Origin: Belnapia arida
GTDB taxonomy: Bacteria > Pseudomonadota > Alphaproteobacteria > Acetobacterales > Acetobacteraceae
NCBI RefSeq assembly: GCF_016773205.1
Contig: NZ_JAETWB010000001.1
Location: 1,339,490 to 1,403,489, forward strand
Direction of reading: 5' to 3'
Length of the DNA: 64,000 nucleotides
Part shown: in pieces, positions 52,417 through 61,230 of the stretch
Numbering within the stretch: position 1 is the first letter of the stretch
Layout: each line of letters starts with the position of its first letter
Position numbers and translations under genes: made by a program
Notes under the pieces: generated by a model
What the model was told of the DNA's origin: nothing
Databases searched by the model: none
The model's input: only the letters and a program-made list of their open reading frames with translations

Positions 52417-54711
52417 ATGCCAATTCCGTATGTCGTTTACTCCGCCTACAGCGAGCGCGGCCAGGAACTCTGGACCAGCAATCCCGACGGCTCCAATGCC
52501 CGGCTGCTGTTGGACATTCACACGGGTGTGGGTGGCAACAACCCGGCGGAAAGCTCCACCCCCTCCGAGTTCACCACCCTCGACGACGGGCGGGTGATCT
52601 TCTCCGCCTACACCTTCGGCCATTGGCGCGAGGCCTGGATCACCGACGGCACCCCCGAGGGCACGGTGCTGCTCAACGACCTCACCCCGGCGCAGAGCGG
52701 CGGGTCCACGAACCCGCGGGATTTCGTCGCGCTGCCGGGCGGCCGGGCCGTCTCCACCGGGGATAGCTCGGGCGGTGGCCGGGAGCTTTACGTCACCGAT
52801 GGCACCGAAGCCGGTACCAAGCGGCTCATGGACATCATCCCCGGCGTCGAGGGCAGCAACCCCACAGGCCTCACCCTGCTGACGCCCGACAAGGATGGCG
52901 TGGATCGCACCTTCAAGGTGCTGTTCAGCGCGACCGGTCCCGATGGTCGGACCGAGCCCTGGGTTACCGATGGCACGGTGGAGGGCACCAAGCCGCTGGA
53001 GAACCACGACTGGGAATGGGGGACCATTGACCCGCAGGGCTTTCTCAATACCGCTGATATCCATCTCGGCCATGCCGTGTTCACCGCCGAATCCGCCTAC
53101 GGGCGCGAGCTTTTCTACACCGACGGCGTGCGCGACTACTTTCTTGCCGATGTGAATAACCACGGCAGCGGCAGCAACCCCAGCGACCTCACCCTGGTGG
53201 CGCCCGGCGTCACGCTGTTTTTTGCCGATGGGACCTTCGATGATGTCCCTGGGCGGGACCTCTTCAAGGCCGTCTTCGACTACGGGGAGGGGGCCTATAA
53301 GGTCACCAAGGTGGCCGACCTCACGCCGCGGTACAGCGCCTATGACGGGGCCTATGCGGAGCCTTCCAAGATGGTCAGCCTCGGCGACGGGCGGGCACTC
53401 TTCGTCAACAACATGAACTACGGCTACCGGTATCCAGGCGGCGGGCTGGAGCCCTTCGACATGGAGCTTTGGGTCACCGACGGCACGGCCGAGGGGACCG
53501 GCGTCGTGGACTTCCTCAACCCCGGCCCCGAGGGGTCCTCTCCCACCAACTTCGCGCTGCTGAAGCCCGGGCTGATGGTCTTCAGCGCGATCAACACCGC
53601 CTTCGGCCGGGAACTCTACGTCTCCGATGGGCTCACCGCCCATATGGTGGCCGACCTCGCGCCAGGGCTGAATGACGGTTTCCCGGCCAACTCCAACCCC
53701 TATGGGTTCCGGCCTTTGGGCGACGGTACCGCGCTGTTCTGGACCGACATCGAAGAGGCGCAACTCTGGCGCACCGACGGGACCGCCGCTGGGACCTACA
53801 AGGTCGGCGACGTGAAGCAGGGCAGCGGCACTGGTGAGATGGCCATTGGCTGGCGGGAGACTGCCCCGCCTGTCGTCACCCCGCCCGTTCCCCTGCCCCC
53901 GGACGCTTGGGAGAACAACCCCGGCCCGGGCGCCTACCTCCCGCGCTTCAACTACGGGGATAACGGCGACAACATCCTCTCGACCGGGCTTGGCCCCGAT
54001 ACCCTCGGGGGCCGGGGCGGCAACGACAAGCTCTCCGGGCTGGCGGGCGACGACAAGCTCGCGGGCGGCGCGGGCAATGACACCATCGACGGTGGCGCCG
54101 ACTACGATGTGGCCTACTACCAGGGCACCCGCGGGCAGTATGTGGTGACCGGTGCCAATGGCCAGTTGACGGTGACCGACACCCAGGCGGGACGCGACGG
54201 CACCGATGTGCTGACCAATGTCGAATCGCTGCACTTCGCCAACCCGCTGGTGTTCCGCTTCTACAAGCCCGAGACCGGCACCCACTTCTACACGGGGTCG
54301 GTCGAGGAGCGGGACAACGTGATCGCCAAGCTCGCTCCCTGGTACACCTACGAGGGTCCGGCCTTCCACTCGGCCGATCCCGGGGCGGAGAACACCAGCG
54401 CGCTGTATCGCTTCTACAAACCAGACACCGGCACGCATTTCTACACGGCGTCGGTCGAGGAGCGGGACAGCGTGATCGCCAAGCTCGCTCCCTGGTACAC
54501 CTACGAGGGTCCGGCGCTCACCGTGAGCACCGGCCCGCAGGAGGGGTATTCCGCCGTCTTCCGCTTCTACAAGCCCGACACTGGGACGCACTTCTACACG
54601 GCGTCGGTCGAGGAGCGGGACAACGTGGTGAACACCCTGAGCAACTGGTACCACCTCGAAGGCGTGGCCTATTACATCCCGACCTCCGCCGGGACCGACA
54701 TCTTCGTCTGA
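52417..54711 (+). CDS. ELWxxDGT-repeat exoprotein with RTX and FYxP repeats
   Basis: A 764-residue protein without an N-terminal signal. Residues 1-480 hold about eight ELWxxDGT-type units (QELWTSNPDG, RELYVTDGTEAGTK, RELFYTDGV, MELWVTDGTAEGT, QLWRTDGTAAGT), likely a beta-propeller. Residues about 513-567 are RTX calcium-binding nonapeptides (GGRGGNDKLSGLAGDDKL). The C terminus has three repeats starting near residues 611, 662 and 713 (FRFYKPxTGTHFYTxSVEERD) of the DUF5648-type found at the ends of cell-wall hydrolases. RTX plus no signal suggests type I secretion. Adhesion or binding is possible; no catalytic site is seen. Confidence 0.82.
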   Translation: MPIPYVVYSAYSERGQELWTSNPDGSNARLLLDIHTGVGGNNPAESSTPSEFTTLDDGRVIFSAYTFGHWREAWITDGTPEGTVLLNDLTPAQSGGSTNPRDFVALPGGRAVSTGDSSGGGRELYVTDGTEAGTKRLMDIIPGVEGSNPTGLTLLTPDKDGVDRTFKVLFSATGPDGRTEPWVTDGTVEGTKPLENHDWEWGTIDPQGFLNTADIHLGHAVFTAESAYGRELFYTDGVRDYFLADVNNHGSGSNPSDLTLVAPGVTLFFADGTFDDVPGRDLFKAVFDYGEGAYKVTKVADLTPRYSAYDGAYAEPSKMVSLGDGRALFVNNMNYGYRYPGGGLEPFDMELWVTDGTAEGTGVVDFLNPGPEGSSPTNFALLKPGLMVFSAINTAFGRELYVSDGLTAHMVADLAPGLNDGFPANSNPYGFRPLGDGTALFWTDIEEAQLWRTDGTAAGTYKVGDVKQGSGTGEMAIGWRETAPPVVTPPVPLPPDAWENNPGPGAYLPRFNYGDNGDNILSTGLGPDTLGGRGGNDKLSGLAGDDKLAGGAGNDTIDGGADYDVAYYQGTRGQYVVTGANGQLTVTDTQAGRDGTDVLTNVESLHFANPLVFRFYKPETGTHFYTGSVEERDNVIAKLAPWYTYEGPAFHSADPGAENTSALYRFYKPDTGTHFYTASVEERDSVIAKLAPWYTYEGPALTVSTGPQEGYSAVFRFYKPDTGTHFYTASVEERDNVVNTLSNWYHLEGVAYYIPTSAGTDIFV
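54250..54680 (+). repeat. Three near-identical DNA repeats encoding the C-terminal modules
   Basis: Units begin near 54250, 54400 and 54553. About 80 bases around CGGTCGAGGAGCGGGACA are nearly identical in units one and two and only slightly changed in three, which indicates recent duplication or gene conversion within the gene. Confidence 0.7.
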
Positions 54712-54717
54712 GTGACT

Positions 54718-54741
54718 GACCGCGGTGGAGACACCGCGGTC
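54718..54741. terminator. Hairpin with GAGA loop after the RTX gene
   Basis: A perfect 10-base-pair stem (54718-54727 with 54732-54741) closes a GAGA tetraloop, 7 bases after the stop codon and next to the end of a small convergent gene. It may serve both. Confidence 0.75.
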
Positions 54742-54745
54742 TTCC

Positions 54746-54937
54746 TCAATAGATGAACTGCTCCAGCGGCGTGTAGCTGATGCTCAGGATGTTGAGCATC
54801 AGCAGGACTTCTGCAACGCACTCCTGACGAGCGCCGCCACACACCAGGGGGTTGGGGAAGCAAGCTAATGTCTGCGGCTCCAGCCAACCGAGGTAGAGGC
54901 GATCGTCTTCACACGCTGGATCGTTATGATTGCTCAT
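54746..54937 (-). CDS. Small hypothetical protein
   Basis: A 63-residue frame starting MSNHNDPACEDDRLYLG, with three cysteines and a hydrophobic C-terminal segment (VLLMLNILSISY). It ends close to the hairpin at 54718. No family is recognised; it may be genuine since its codons and ending fit the terminator position. Confidence 0.4.
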   Translation of the reverse strand: MSNHNDPACEDDRLYLGWLEPQTLACFPNPLVCGGARQECVAEVLLMLNILSISYTPLEQFIY

Positions 54938-55097
54938 CACGGCTGTAGGGGAATACCACCACCTAGCCGTTGGACGCAGTGGCCGACGGCGGCACGCTGC
55001 GCTGTGCAGTGCCGTGCTCAGTGCAGAAGCGGTTCCACAGCACGAGCCTTTCCAACCTTTCCGGGATCAGTGCCCGTACCGCTTTCGACAAGCTTGC

Positions 55098-56822
55098 CTA
55101 GGCCGTCCATTCAGGCATCTGCTGGTCATGGCGGAGGCGCAGCCGTTGCAAGCCTACGGCATGGAACACTTGGTCCGGGTCGCAGGCGTCGGCCGCCTCG
55201 GTCCGGAGCCCCGGCAAACTGGCCCCCGCCTCGTGTCTGAACCGGGTGGGAAGCCATGCGTCGCCTACTGTAAGATAGGCGGTCCGCCACCAGCGGAGGA
55301 TACGCTCCTCGGCTTGCAGCAGAGATACCGCGGACGGCAAGCGGTCGCGTTTGAGCCGCTGATTCACCTCACGATGGGCAGGCAGAAGGTTCCAGAGGTC
55401 TCCGCACGGCCAAGCCGACCAGGGGAACAGGTGGTCGATGTCGAGCGTGCCCGCCGACAGCGCCCGGCCCGTCCATGCGCAGTGGAGGGGGCGGCCGCCC
55501 TCGACGAAGCCCAGCGCGATCCTGCGCGGTACTGCCACATCGCGCTCGGGGTCCGACCATGCCATGGCGATAGTCGCAGCCCCGGCGTCCAATGCCCGAC
55601 CTTGCCGCCGCGCATAGTCACCCATCAGCCGTAGCCATTCGGCGATCAATGTTGGTTCCACCCACACGGCGAAACGTTGCATCGCGCGCCAGAGGTGGAC
55701 CGGTACGCGCATCTCACCGAAGCGGGCAAGGTAGGTGGCGTCGAGAAGCATCGCATCCGGGGCAGCGCCCGGTCGCCCCCACTGGGTTGGCAACACAGGA
55801 CCACCGTTTGGGAAGGTCATGTAGGTGGCGGGCATAACGGCGATCGTCTTGGCAGCTTCCTTCATAGCCGCATGGACAGCGGACGCGGCCGCCCCATTGA
55901 AGCGAGCGCCAATCCGAAGGTCGGCCGCCGTGGCTACCTCACCGCCGAGCAGCGCACGGAAGCCAGGACCGGCAAAGCCGAGGCCATCCGGCCCGGCGTT
56001 GCCCGGCGCCTGCGGCAGCCGCCCGCTGACGAGGGGCAGGTAAAGGCGGAGCCAGTTCAGGGCCACCAAGCCGAGCGGCAGGGCGACGAACTCCTCACCG
56101 TCGTACCGTGCCATCCCGGCAGCGCCGTCCGCAGCACGGCAGAGGGCACGCAATAGGCCAAGCTTGTAGGTGGACGCCTTCAGGTCGTTGAGGATGACAT
56201 GTCGGAGCAGAGGCAGGGCACCCGTGCCGTCGTCTGGCAGGCGCAGCGCCACCTTCGTCCATATCACCTCCGGGCGGCCCTGCATGTCCGCTGCCCGCAC
56301 GGTGCGGACGACCGCTAAGCCGTAGTTTCGGGCAAGAGCCTCCACTTCCTCAAGGGACACAGGATGCATGCCGCGGCCGCTCGGGTCGGGGCCGTGCCGG
56401 AGGGTGATGGCGAGGAGGCCACCGGGCTTGAGCACCGAGGCCAATTTCCGGAAGGCACGGGCGCGTTGCGACGGATGGACATGCTGCCAAACCGCGCTCA
56501 CCAGAATGGCGTCGAAGGACAGGCCAGAGCGGCCGAGGCCATCGAGGCTTGGCAGGGCGTCTTCAATCCAACGGATGCGCGGATTGGGATGACGGCGTAT
56601 GGCCCCCTCGCGCATTGCCGCCGAAGGCTCGGCAGCAACCACTTCGTAACCGAGCGAAGCCAGCCACCCAGCGTCGCGGCCACTTCCTGCACCAATGTCG
56701 AGCACGGTGGACGGCGCTTCGGGCAATAAGGCTCGTAGCCATGCGTGGAGCGCAGAGGGATCAATGGCCTCGTATCGGGCAACGACCGAGGATGCGTTTT
56801 CGTTGTACCAATCGGAGGACAT
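55098..56822 (-). CDS. Methyltransferase-HNH endonuclease fusion protein
   Basis: A 574-residue protein with two enzymatic domains. Residues about 1-190 form a class I SAM methyltransferase: motif I is VLDIGAGSGRD (40-50), followed by VVAAEPSAAM and a late LKPGGLLAITLRHGPD. The middle (about 195-430) is helical with HVILNDLKASTYKLGLLRAL, a string I associate with restriction or defence proteins. Residues 448-497 form an HNH nuclease: Cys448, DIDHLFPWS with His464, NLLP with Asn478, Asn487 and Lys491. Methylation and cutting in one chain suggest DNA modification/defence. It is divergent from the thermonuclease-like locus. Confidence 0.8.
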   Translation of the reverse strand: MSSDWYNENASSVVARYEAIDPSALHAWLRALLPEAPSTVLDIGAGSGRDAGWLASLGYEVVAAEPSAAMREGAIRRHPNPRIRWIEDALPSLDGLGRSGLSFDAILVSAVWQHVHPSQRARAFRKLASVLKPGGLLAITLRHGPDPSGRGMHPVSLEEVEALARNYGLAVVRTVRAADMQGRPEVIWTKVALRLPDDGTGALPLLRHVILNDLKASTYKLGLLRALCRAADGAAGMARYDGEEFVALPLGLVALNWLRLYLPLVSGRLPQAPGNAGPDGLGFAGPGFRALLGGEVATAADLRIGARFNGAAASAVHAAMKEAAKTIAVMPATYMTFPNGGPVLPTQWGRPGAAPDAMLLDATYLARFGEMRVPVHLWRAMQRFAVWVEPTLIAEWLRLMGDYARRQGRALDAGAATIAMAWSDPERDVAVPRRIALGFVEGGRPLHCAWTGRALSAGTLDIDHLFPWSAWPCGDLWNLLPAHREVNQRLKRDRLPSAVSLLQAEERILRWWRTAYLTVGDAWLPTRFRHEAGASLPGLRTEAADACDPDQVFHAVGLQRLRLRHDQQMPEWTA

Positions 56823-56925
56823 GGGCCAGCCAAGGTTACATTATCGCCTGGAGGCTACCTCCCTTGAGGTCAAGTCGTCATCTGGCATATACTGCGGTAT
56901 CGCATTGAGAGACCAGGAATGACCA

Positions 56926-57204
56926 ATGGCGGCTCTGCCGAGGTATTGGCGCAAGCCGGTCAACGACGATCCAGAGGAGGAAGCGCAACGCGTCAGGCGG
57001 CGGAAAGCCGCTATGTGGCGACGGCATGATCGGACCATGAGGCTCCACCGGTTCTGGCGGCGGGTGAAGTTGCCGGTTCTTCTTCCTCTGGGCGTTTTTG
57101 GCCTCGCTTTGACGCCGTGGGGGGCTCGGTCGCTGGCCACCGGCTGCCACTTTGAAGCAGATGGTGATCGAGGCCACTGCCGAGCGCCCCTGGATTGTTG
57201 GTGA
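56926..57204 (+). CDS. Small membrane protein ahead of thermonuclease
   Basis: A 92-codon frame with a basic N terminus (RVRRRKAAMWRRHDRTMRLHRF) and one transmembrane helix (LPVLLPLGVFGLALTPWG). It overlaps the next gene by about 44 bases in another frame. Since the thermonuclease frame lacks a signal or anchor, the two could be one gene split by a frameshift, or a coupled pair. Evidence for a real start is an AGGAATG-type site. Confidence 0.5.
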   Translation: MAALPRYWRKPVNDDPEEEAQRVRRRKAAMWRRHDRTMRLHRFWRRVKLPVLLPLGVFGLALTPWGARSLATGCHFEADGDRGHCRAPLDCW

Positions 57205-57655
57205 CACCGGGGGCACCCGTCGCATCCCGCACGCCGCGGACTTTGCTGGCCGGGTGGTTGGGATCACGGATGGTGATACCCTTACGGTGTTGACTGCGGA
57301 GCGGGAAGAAGTCCGGGTCAGGCTTGCCGAGATCGACGCTCCTGAGTCCAGCCAGCCATTCGGTACTCGGGCGAAGCAGGCGCTCTCCAGTCTCGCTTTT
57401 GGACGGCAGGCGCGGGTGATTGTCGTTGACACGGACCGGTATGGCCGCACTGTCGCTCGGGTTTATGTCGGCGGCATCGACGTGAACGCGGAAATCGTTC
57501 GACAGGGAACAGCTTGGGTTTACGGCCGGTACAGCCGTGACCCGGTGCTGCTGGGCTTGGAGAGTGGGGCGCGGCGCACGCGGCAGGGCTTATGGATACT
57601 GCCTGAGAGCGAGCGGGTCCCACCATGGGAATGGCGGCAGCAGCATCGGCGATGA
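57161..57655 (+). CDS. Thermonuclease family protein (SNase-like)
   Basis: A 164-residue protein from ATG 57161 (a TTG at 57152 is also possible). The SNase core is clear: GITDGDTLTVL, VRVRLAEIDAPESSQPFG, VDTDRYGRTVARVYVGG and GTAWVYGRYS. The catalytic Arg, Asp and Glu positions are filled. Staphylococcal-nuclease-like enzymes cut single- and double-stranded nucleic acid with calcium. They are usually exported, yet no signal is found in this frame; the upstream membrane frame may supply it. Confidence 0.8.
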   Translation: MVIEATAERPWIVGDTGGTRRIPHAADFAGRVVGITDGDTLTVLTAEREEVRVRLAEIDAPESSQPFGTRAKQALSSLAFGRQARVIVVDTDRYGRTVARVYVGGIDVNAEIVRQGTAWVYGRYSRDPVLLGLESGARRTRQGLWILPESERVPPWEWRQQHRR

Positions 57656-58381
57656 GTCTGGCTCGGATATTGGCGCAAGTGGTCCGAGATCGTCAGACCA
57701 AAACAGACATCGGTTCGATAGGCACTATCTCTGCTGGTTCGGAACTTCGTCTCAGACGCGCATCGCGCAACCAGGGAAATATGGGCGTGACCCGGCCCGG
57801 CGGCGTGGTCGCCGCCGCTGTCTGGGATCATCGTAGGGGTTGGCTTTTCTTTGGACTTTTCAGGACTTAGCAACAGGTCTTGGGTGCCCGCATATATGCC
57901 TTTCCTGCTGAGCAAGAATTGGCAAAGAGGCGCTGCTTCGTGGACACCAAATCCTTGCGCGCGACGAGCAATAACGATCTTAGTACGATTTCCGTATATG
58001 GTGGCTCCTAACGGTTACGCCACCTTACTCACCGACATGTCATATTTATATATAGGTAACATATCGGATCATTACAGAAAATGGTTCATATATTGAACGA
58101 CCATCGACAGCGCTTTGATTCATGAAGGCTAAACCATTTTATAACACTTATAAATCGAATATTATTGGCTAGCCCTAATAGACAACTGTTTCATTCATTC
58201 AATTGCGTCCGTTTAACAGAATGGACGCGCTGTCTCTTATGGCGTCAATTTTGATTTAGCAAGCAACCGTTGCTTCCGTGTGGAAAGCGTATTCTCTTGG
58301 CTTCGGGCGACGCTCTGTAACACCCTCCGGCTCCCGCCTGACCTGCGGGCTTTACGAGAAGAACAGCACAGGGAGACCGAC
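57656..58381. promoter_or_regulatory. Long leader upstream of the peroxidase gene, AT-rich in its right part
   Basis: From 57656 to about 57870 the DNA is GC-rich with no convincing gene. From 57870 to 58280 it is AT-rich (TATTTATATATAG near 58045 and TTATAACACTTATAAATCG near 58138). It resembles the leader at 51985-52416 in composition and position. A promoter and silencer-binding sites are likely but not proven. Confidence 0.45.
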
Positions 58382-60541
58382 ATGGCCTACGCTGCTGATC
58401 CAGGCAAGGTGAGTGTTCGCGCCCCAGATGGCGCCGGCAACAACGCTGGGGGCCAAGCTTTCAGCGAGTATCTGCGCATCTCGCCCAACTCGTACACCGA
58501 CAACGATGACACGGTGCCGGGCGCGGGCAAGATGCTGCTGCCCGAGAAGCCGGTCGGGCCATTCTCGCCGATCTTCGGACCGACCTTCACCGACTACAAC
58601 GGTACGGCACCACAAGGTCGGGAGATTTCCGACAAGCTCCTGGCGGGCGGCACCAGCGAGACACCGAGCGCCGCGGGTCACAACGAGCAATTCCAGTTCT
58701 TCGCCCAGTTCCTCACGCACGACATGTCGCAGGGTGCGGTCAACACGGCCCCCAATGCCGAGATCAAGTCGAGCGCTGGCGTCCCCAATGTGGATCGCAT
58801 CTCGATCGACGGCGTACCGTTCGTGTTCGGCCGTACCGACGCCAACACAGACAACAACAATGTCCGGCAGCAGATCAGCGAGGAGACGAGCTTCCTCGAT
58901 CTCTCCATGGTTTACGGCAGCAATCAGGCCATGCTCGACCTGCTGCGCGACAATCAGGACACCTCGAAGCTCGTAGAAGGTGACGGCAAGCTGCTGCCGA
59001 CCGTCGGCGATGTCGCAGCCGATGCCCGAATAGACCCCGCTGCTGCGGCCGGAATCCTCCGCCTGGGTGGTTTTGGCCCCCCGCCGACTGATGCCTATGC
59101 CACGGGCGACCAGCGGGCCAACCAGACCCCGATGCTGCTGACGCTGCAAACCATCTTCGCCCGCGAGCACAACCGGCTCGCCGATGAGATGAAGGCCGAG
59201 CATCCGACTTGGACCGCGGACGAAGTGTTCAACGCCGCCCGCGCTCTCAACGAAGCGCAGTGGCAGCACATCGTCTATGACGAGTACCTGCCCAAGCTGC
59301 TCGGCGGCTCGATCAGCGGCTACTCGGGCTACAAGGCGGGCGTGAATCCTGGCGCCACCAACGAGTGGGGCAACATCGCCTTCCGCTTCGGCCATGACCA
59401 GTCGAGCAATACCGAACTGCTGGTGGACGACAATGGTGCCACCACGTCGGTGACCCTGGCCGACGCCTTCGGTCGGGCCGGTGGCAACGCGGCCTTCGGC
59501 AGCAACAACCGCACTGGCCCCTCCGCGCAACAGAACGAGCAGCTTGACGCCTACATGCGCGGCATGACCCAGCGGATCACCCAGGAGATCGACGGCAAGG
59601 TCGCCGATGGCAACCGCAATGCCCTGTTCGGCATCATCGGCCCTGACGGCAAGCCGGTCACCGTCGATCTGGAGGCCATCGACATCCAGCGCGGGCGCGA
59701 CCACGGCGTCAGCAACCTGAATGACCTCCGCGAAGGCATCGGCCTGAAGACCTACAACAACGTCGATCAGTTCGTCGGCCAGAACAATGCCGGCAACGCT
59801 CTCGGCGCTGAGGTGCGGGCCAAGCTGAAGGAAATCTACGGCAACGACATCGCCAACGTGGATTCCGTGGTCGCGGGCCTGTTGGAGAAGGCCGTCAAGG
59901 GCTCGATCCTCGGCGAGACTTTCCACAAGATCGTCGATGATCAGTTCGAGCGGACCCGTGACGGCGACAAGGACTTCTACCTAAATCGCTTCAGCGGCAA
60001 CCAAGACCTCATCAAGGAGGTCCAGGGCACGAGTTTCGCCGAACTCATCATGAAGAACACTGATACCATCGTGTATCATGATGCCTTCATGTCCTACAAC
60101 CGCACCTCCGGCAAAGGCGGCGCCGGGCGTGACTTGGTGGTAGACAGCGAGACGGCCAACACCCAGTTGGGTGGTGCCGGCAATGACGATCTCTATGGTC
60201 TGGCGGGCAACGACACCCAGGATGGTGGCGAAGGCAACGACTGGATGTTCGGCGGCGCCGGGGATGATCGGCAAACCGGCGGCAAGGGGAGCGACATCAT
60301 CCTGTTCGGCGCTGCGTCGGGCAAGGATGTCATCGTCGATTGGAAGGACAAGGAAGATCGCATCGACCTGTCCGAACTCGACCTGACCTTCGCCAAGGTG
60401 CAGGCCAACATGACGGCCGCGGGTGGCAACGTGGTGATCGATCTCGGCGTCGCCGCGGGTGGCGCTGCGGGTGTGAACACCATCACCCTGACGGGCGCCA
60501 ATCTCAACCAGATGGACATCAGCGACTTCGCGTTCGTATGA
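58382..60541 (+). CDS. Animal-type haem peroxidase with RTX tail
   Basis: A 719-residue protein; ATG 58382 has a GGGAG site 8 bases upstream, while the longer frame from 58280 lacks support. The peroxidase domain (about 20-560) has the distal His113 in FLTHDM, the REHNR motif in TIFAREHNRLADE, the proximal His338 in FRFGHDQ and the RGRDHG signature at 437-442. RTX nonapeptides occupy about 597-643 (GGAGNDDLYGLAGND), followed by the terminal IDLSELDLTF block usual in type I secreted proteins. It resembles bacterial peroxicin/peroxinectin-like enzymes and may make hypohalous acid or adhere to surfaces. Confidence 0.88.
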   Translation: MAYAADPGKVSVRAPDGAGNNAGGQAFSEYLRISPNSYTDNDDTVPGAGKMLLPEKPVGPFSPIFGPTFTDYNGTAPQGREISDKLLAGGTSETPSAAGHNEQFQFFAQFLTHDMSQGAVNTAPNAEIKSSAGVPNVDRISIDGVPFVFGRTDANTDNNNVRQQISEETSFLDLSMVYGSNQAMLDLLRDNQDTSKLVEGDGKLLPTVGDVAADARIDPAAAAGILRLGGFGPPPTDAYATGDQRANQTPMLLTLQTIFAREHNRLADEMKAEHPTWTADEVFNAARALNEAQWQHIVYDEYLPKLLGGSISGYSGYKAGVNPGATNEWGNIAFRFGHDQSSNTELLVDDNGATTSVTLADAFGRAGGNAAFGSNNRTGPSAQQNEQLDAYMRGMTQRITQEIDGKVADGNRNALFGIIGPDGKPVTVDLEAIDIQRGRDHGVSNLNDLREGIGLKTYNNVDQFVGQNNAGNALGAEVRAKLKEIYGNDIANVDSVVAGLLEKAVKGSILGETFHKIVDDQFERTRDGDKDFYLNRFSGNQDLIKEVQGTSFAELIMKNTDTIVYHDAFMSYNRTSGKGGAGRDLVVDSETANTQLGGAGNDDLYGLAGNDTQDGGEGNDWMFGGAGDDRQTGGKGSDIILFGAASGKDVIVDWKDKEDRIDLSELDLTFAKVQANMTAAGGNVVIDLGVAAGGAAGVNTITLTGANLNQMDISDFAFV

Positions 60542-60608
60542 AGAATGGGCGGAGCGCACTGCGCCCCGCCTCCATCGAGCCTGCCGTACATCCAGAGGAG
60601 AACACCTC

Positions 60609-61097
60609 ATGATGAGACGCATCATTGGTGCAGCCGCGGTCTGTGCCATGCTGGGATCAGGCGCGCCCGCGCAGGCGCAAGCGGCGCAAGACCTCGTGGG
60701 ATCGTGGCGCCTCGTGTCCATCACCGCCGCTGGGCCGGGCCGCGATGCTGGCGCACTGGGGGAGAATCCAAGCGGCACGGTCATGTTCGGCAGCGACGGC
60801 CGGTTCGCACTCATCATCGTCCGTAGTGACCTGCCGAAACTCGCTTCCAACAGCCGCGCGTCGGCCACGCCAGAAGAGAACCGTGCCATCGTGCAGGGAA
60901 GCATCGCGTTCTTTGGCACCTACTCGGTCGAGGATGCCGGCAAGGCGCTTATCATGCGCATCGAGAACGGGACTTTCCCGAACTGGGCAGGCGCCGTTCA
61001 GCGCCGCGCCATGACGCTCAACGGGAACGAACTGAGCTATACGACATCTGGCTCTGGTGATGCCGCAGCGACGGTGACGCTGCGGCGCGCGTCATAG
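60609..61097 (+). CDS. Lipocalin-like secreted protein
   Basis: A 162-residue protein with a signal peptide (AAAVCAMLGSGAPAQAQ) and the lipocalin-like pattern LVGSWRLVSI at the start of the mature part, then GTVMFGSDGRFALI and GTYSVEDAGKALIM. This family (lipocalin-like domain, about 130 residues) binds small hydrophobic ligands. It lies 67 bases after the peroxidase on the same strand with an AGAGGAG site, so the two could be cotranscribed. Confidence 0.8.
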   Translation: MMRRIIGAAAVCAMLGSGAPAQAQAAQDLVGSWRLVSITAAGPGRDAGALGENPSGTVMFGSDGRFALIIVRSDLPKLASNSRASATPEENRAIVQGSIAFFGTYSVEDAGKALIMRIENGTFPNWAGAVQRRAMTLNGNELSYTTSGSGDAAATVTLRRAS

Positions 61098-61107
61098 CAC
61101 TGGATAA

Positions 61108-61131
61108 AGGCAGGGCGCTTGCGCCCTGCCT
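61108..61131 (+). terminator. Hairpin terminator after the lipocalin-like gene
   Basis: A perfect 10-base-pair stem (61108-61117 with 61122-61131) closes a CTTG loop, 10 bases after the stop codon, followed by TCTCGTTGTCTT. It probably ends the peroxidase-lipocalin transcript. Confidence 0.75.
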
Positions 61132-61230
61132 CTCGTTGTCTTCTACGGGAAGACGGGGTTGCGCGTTCATAGAAACGCAACGGTGGGGTGAGCGTCGGCA
61201 CAAGCTATTTGCAGACCTGCCCTGCCGGGC

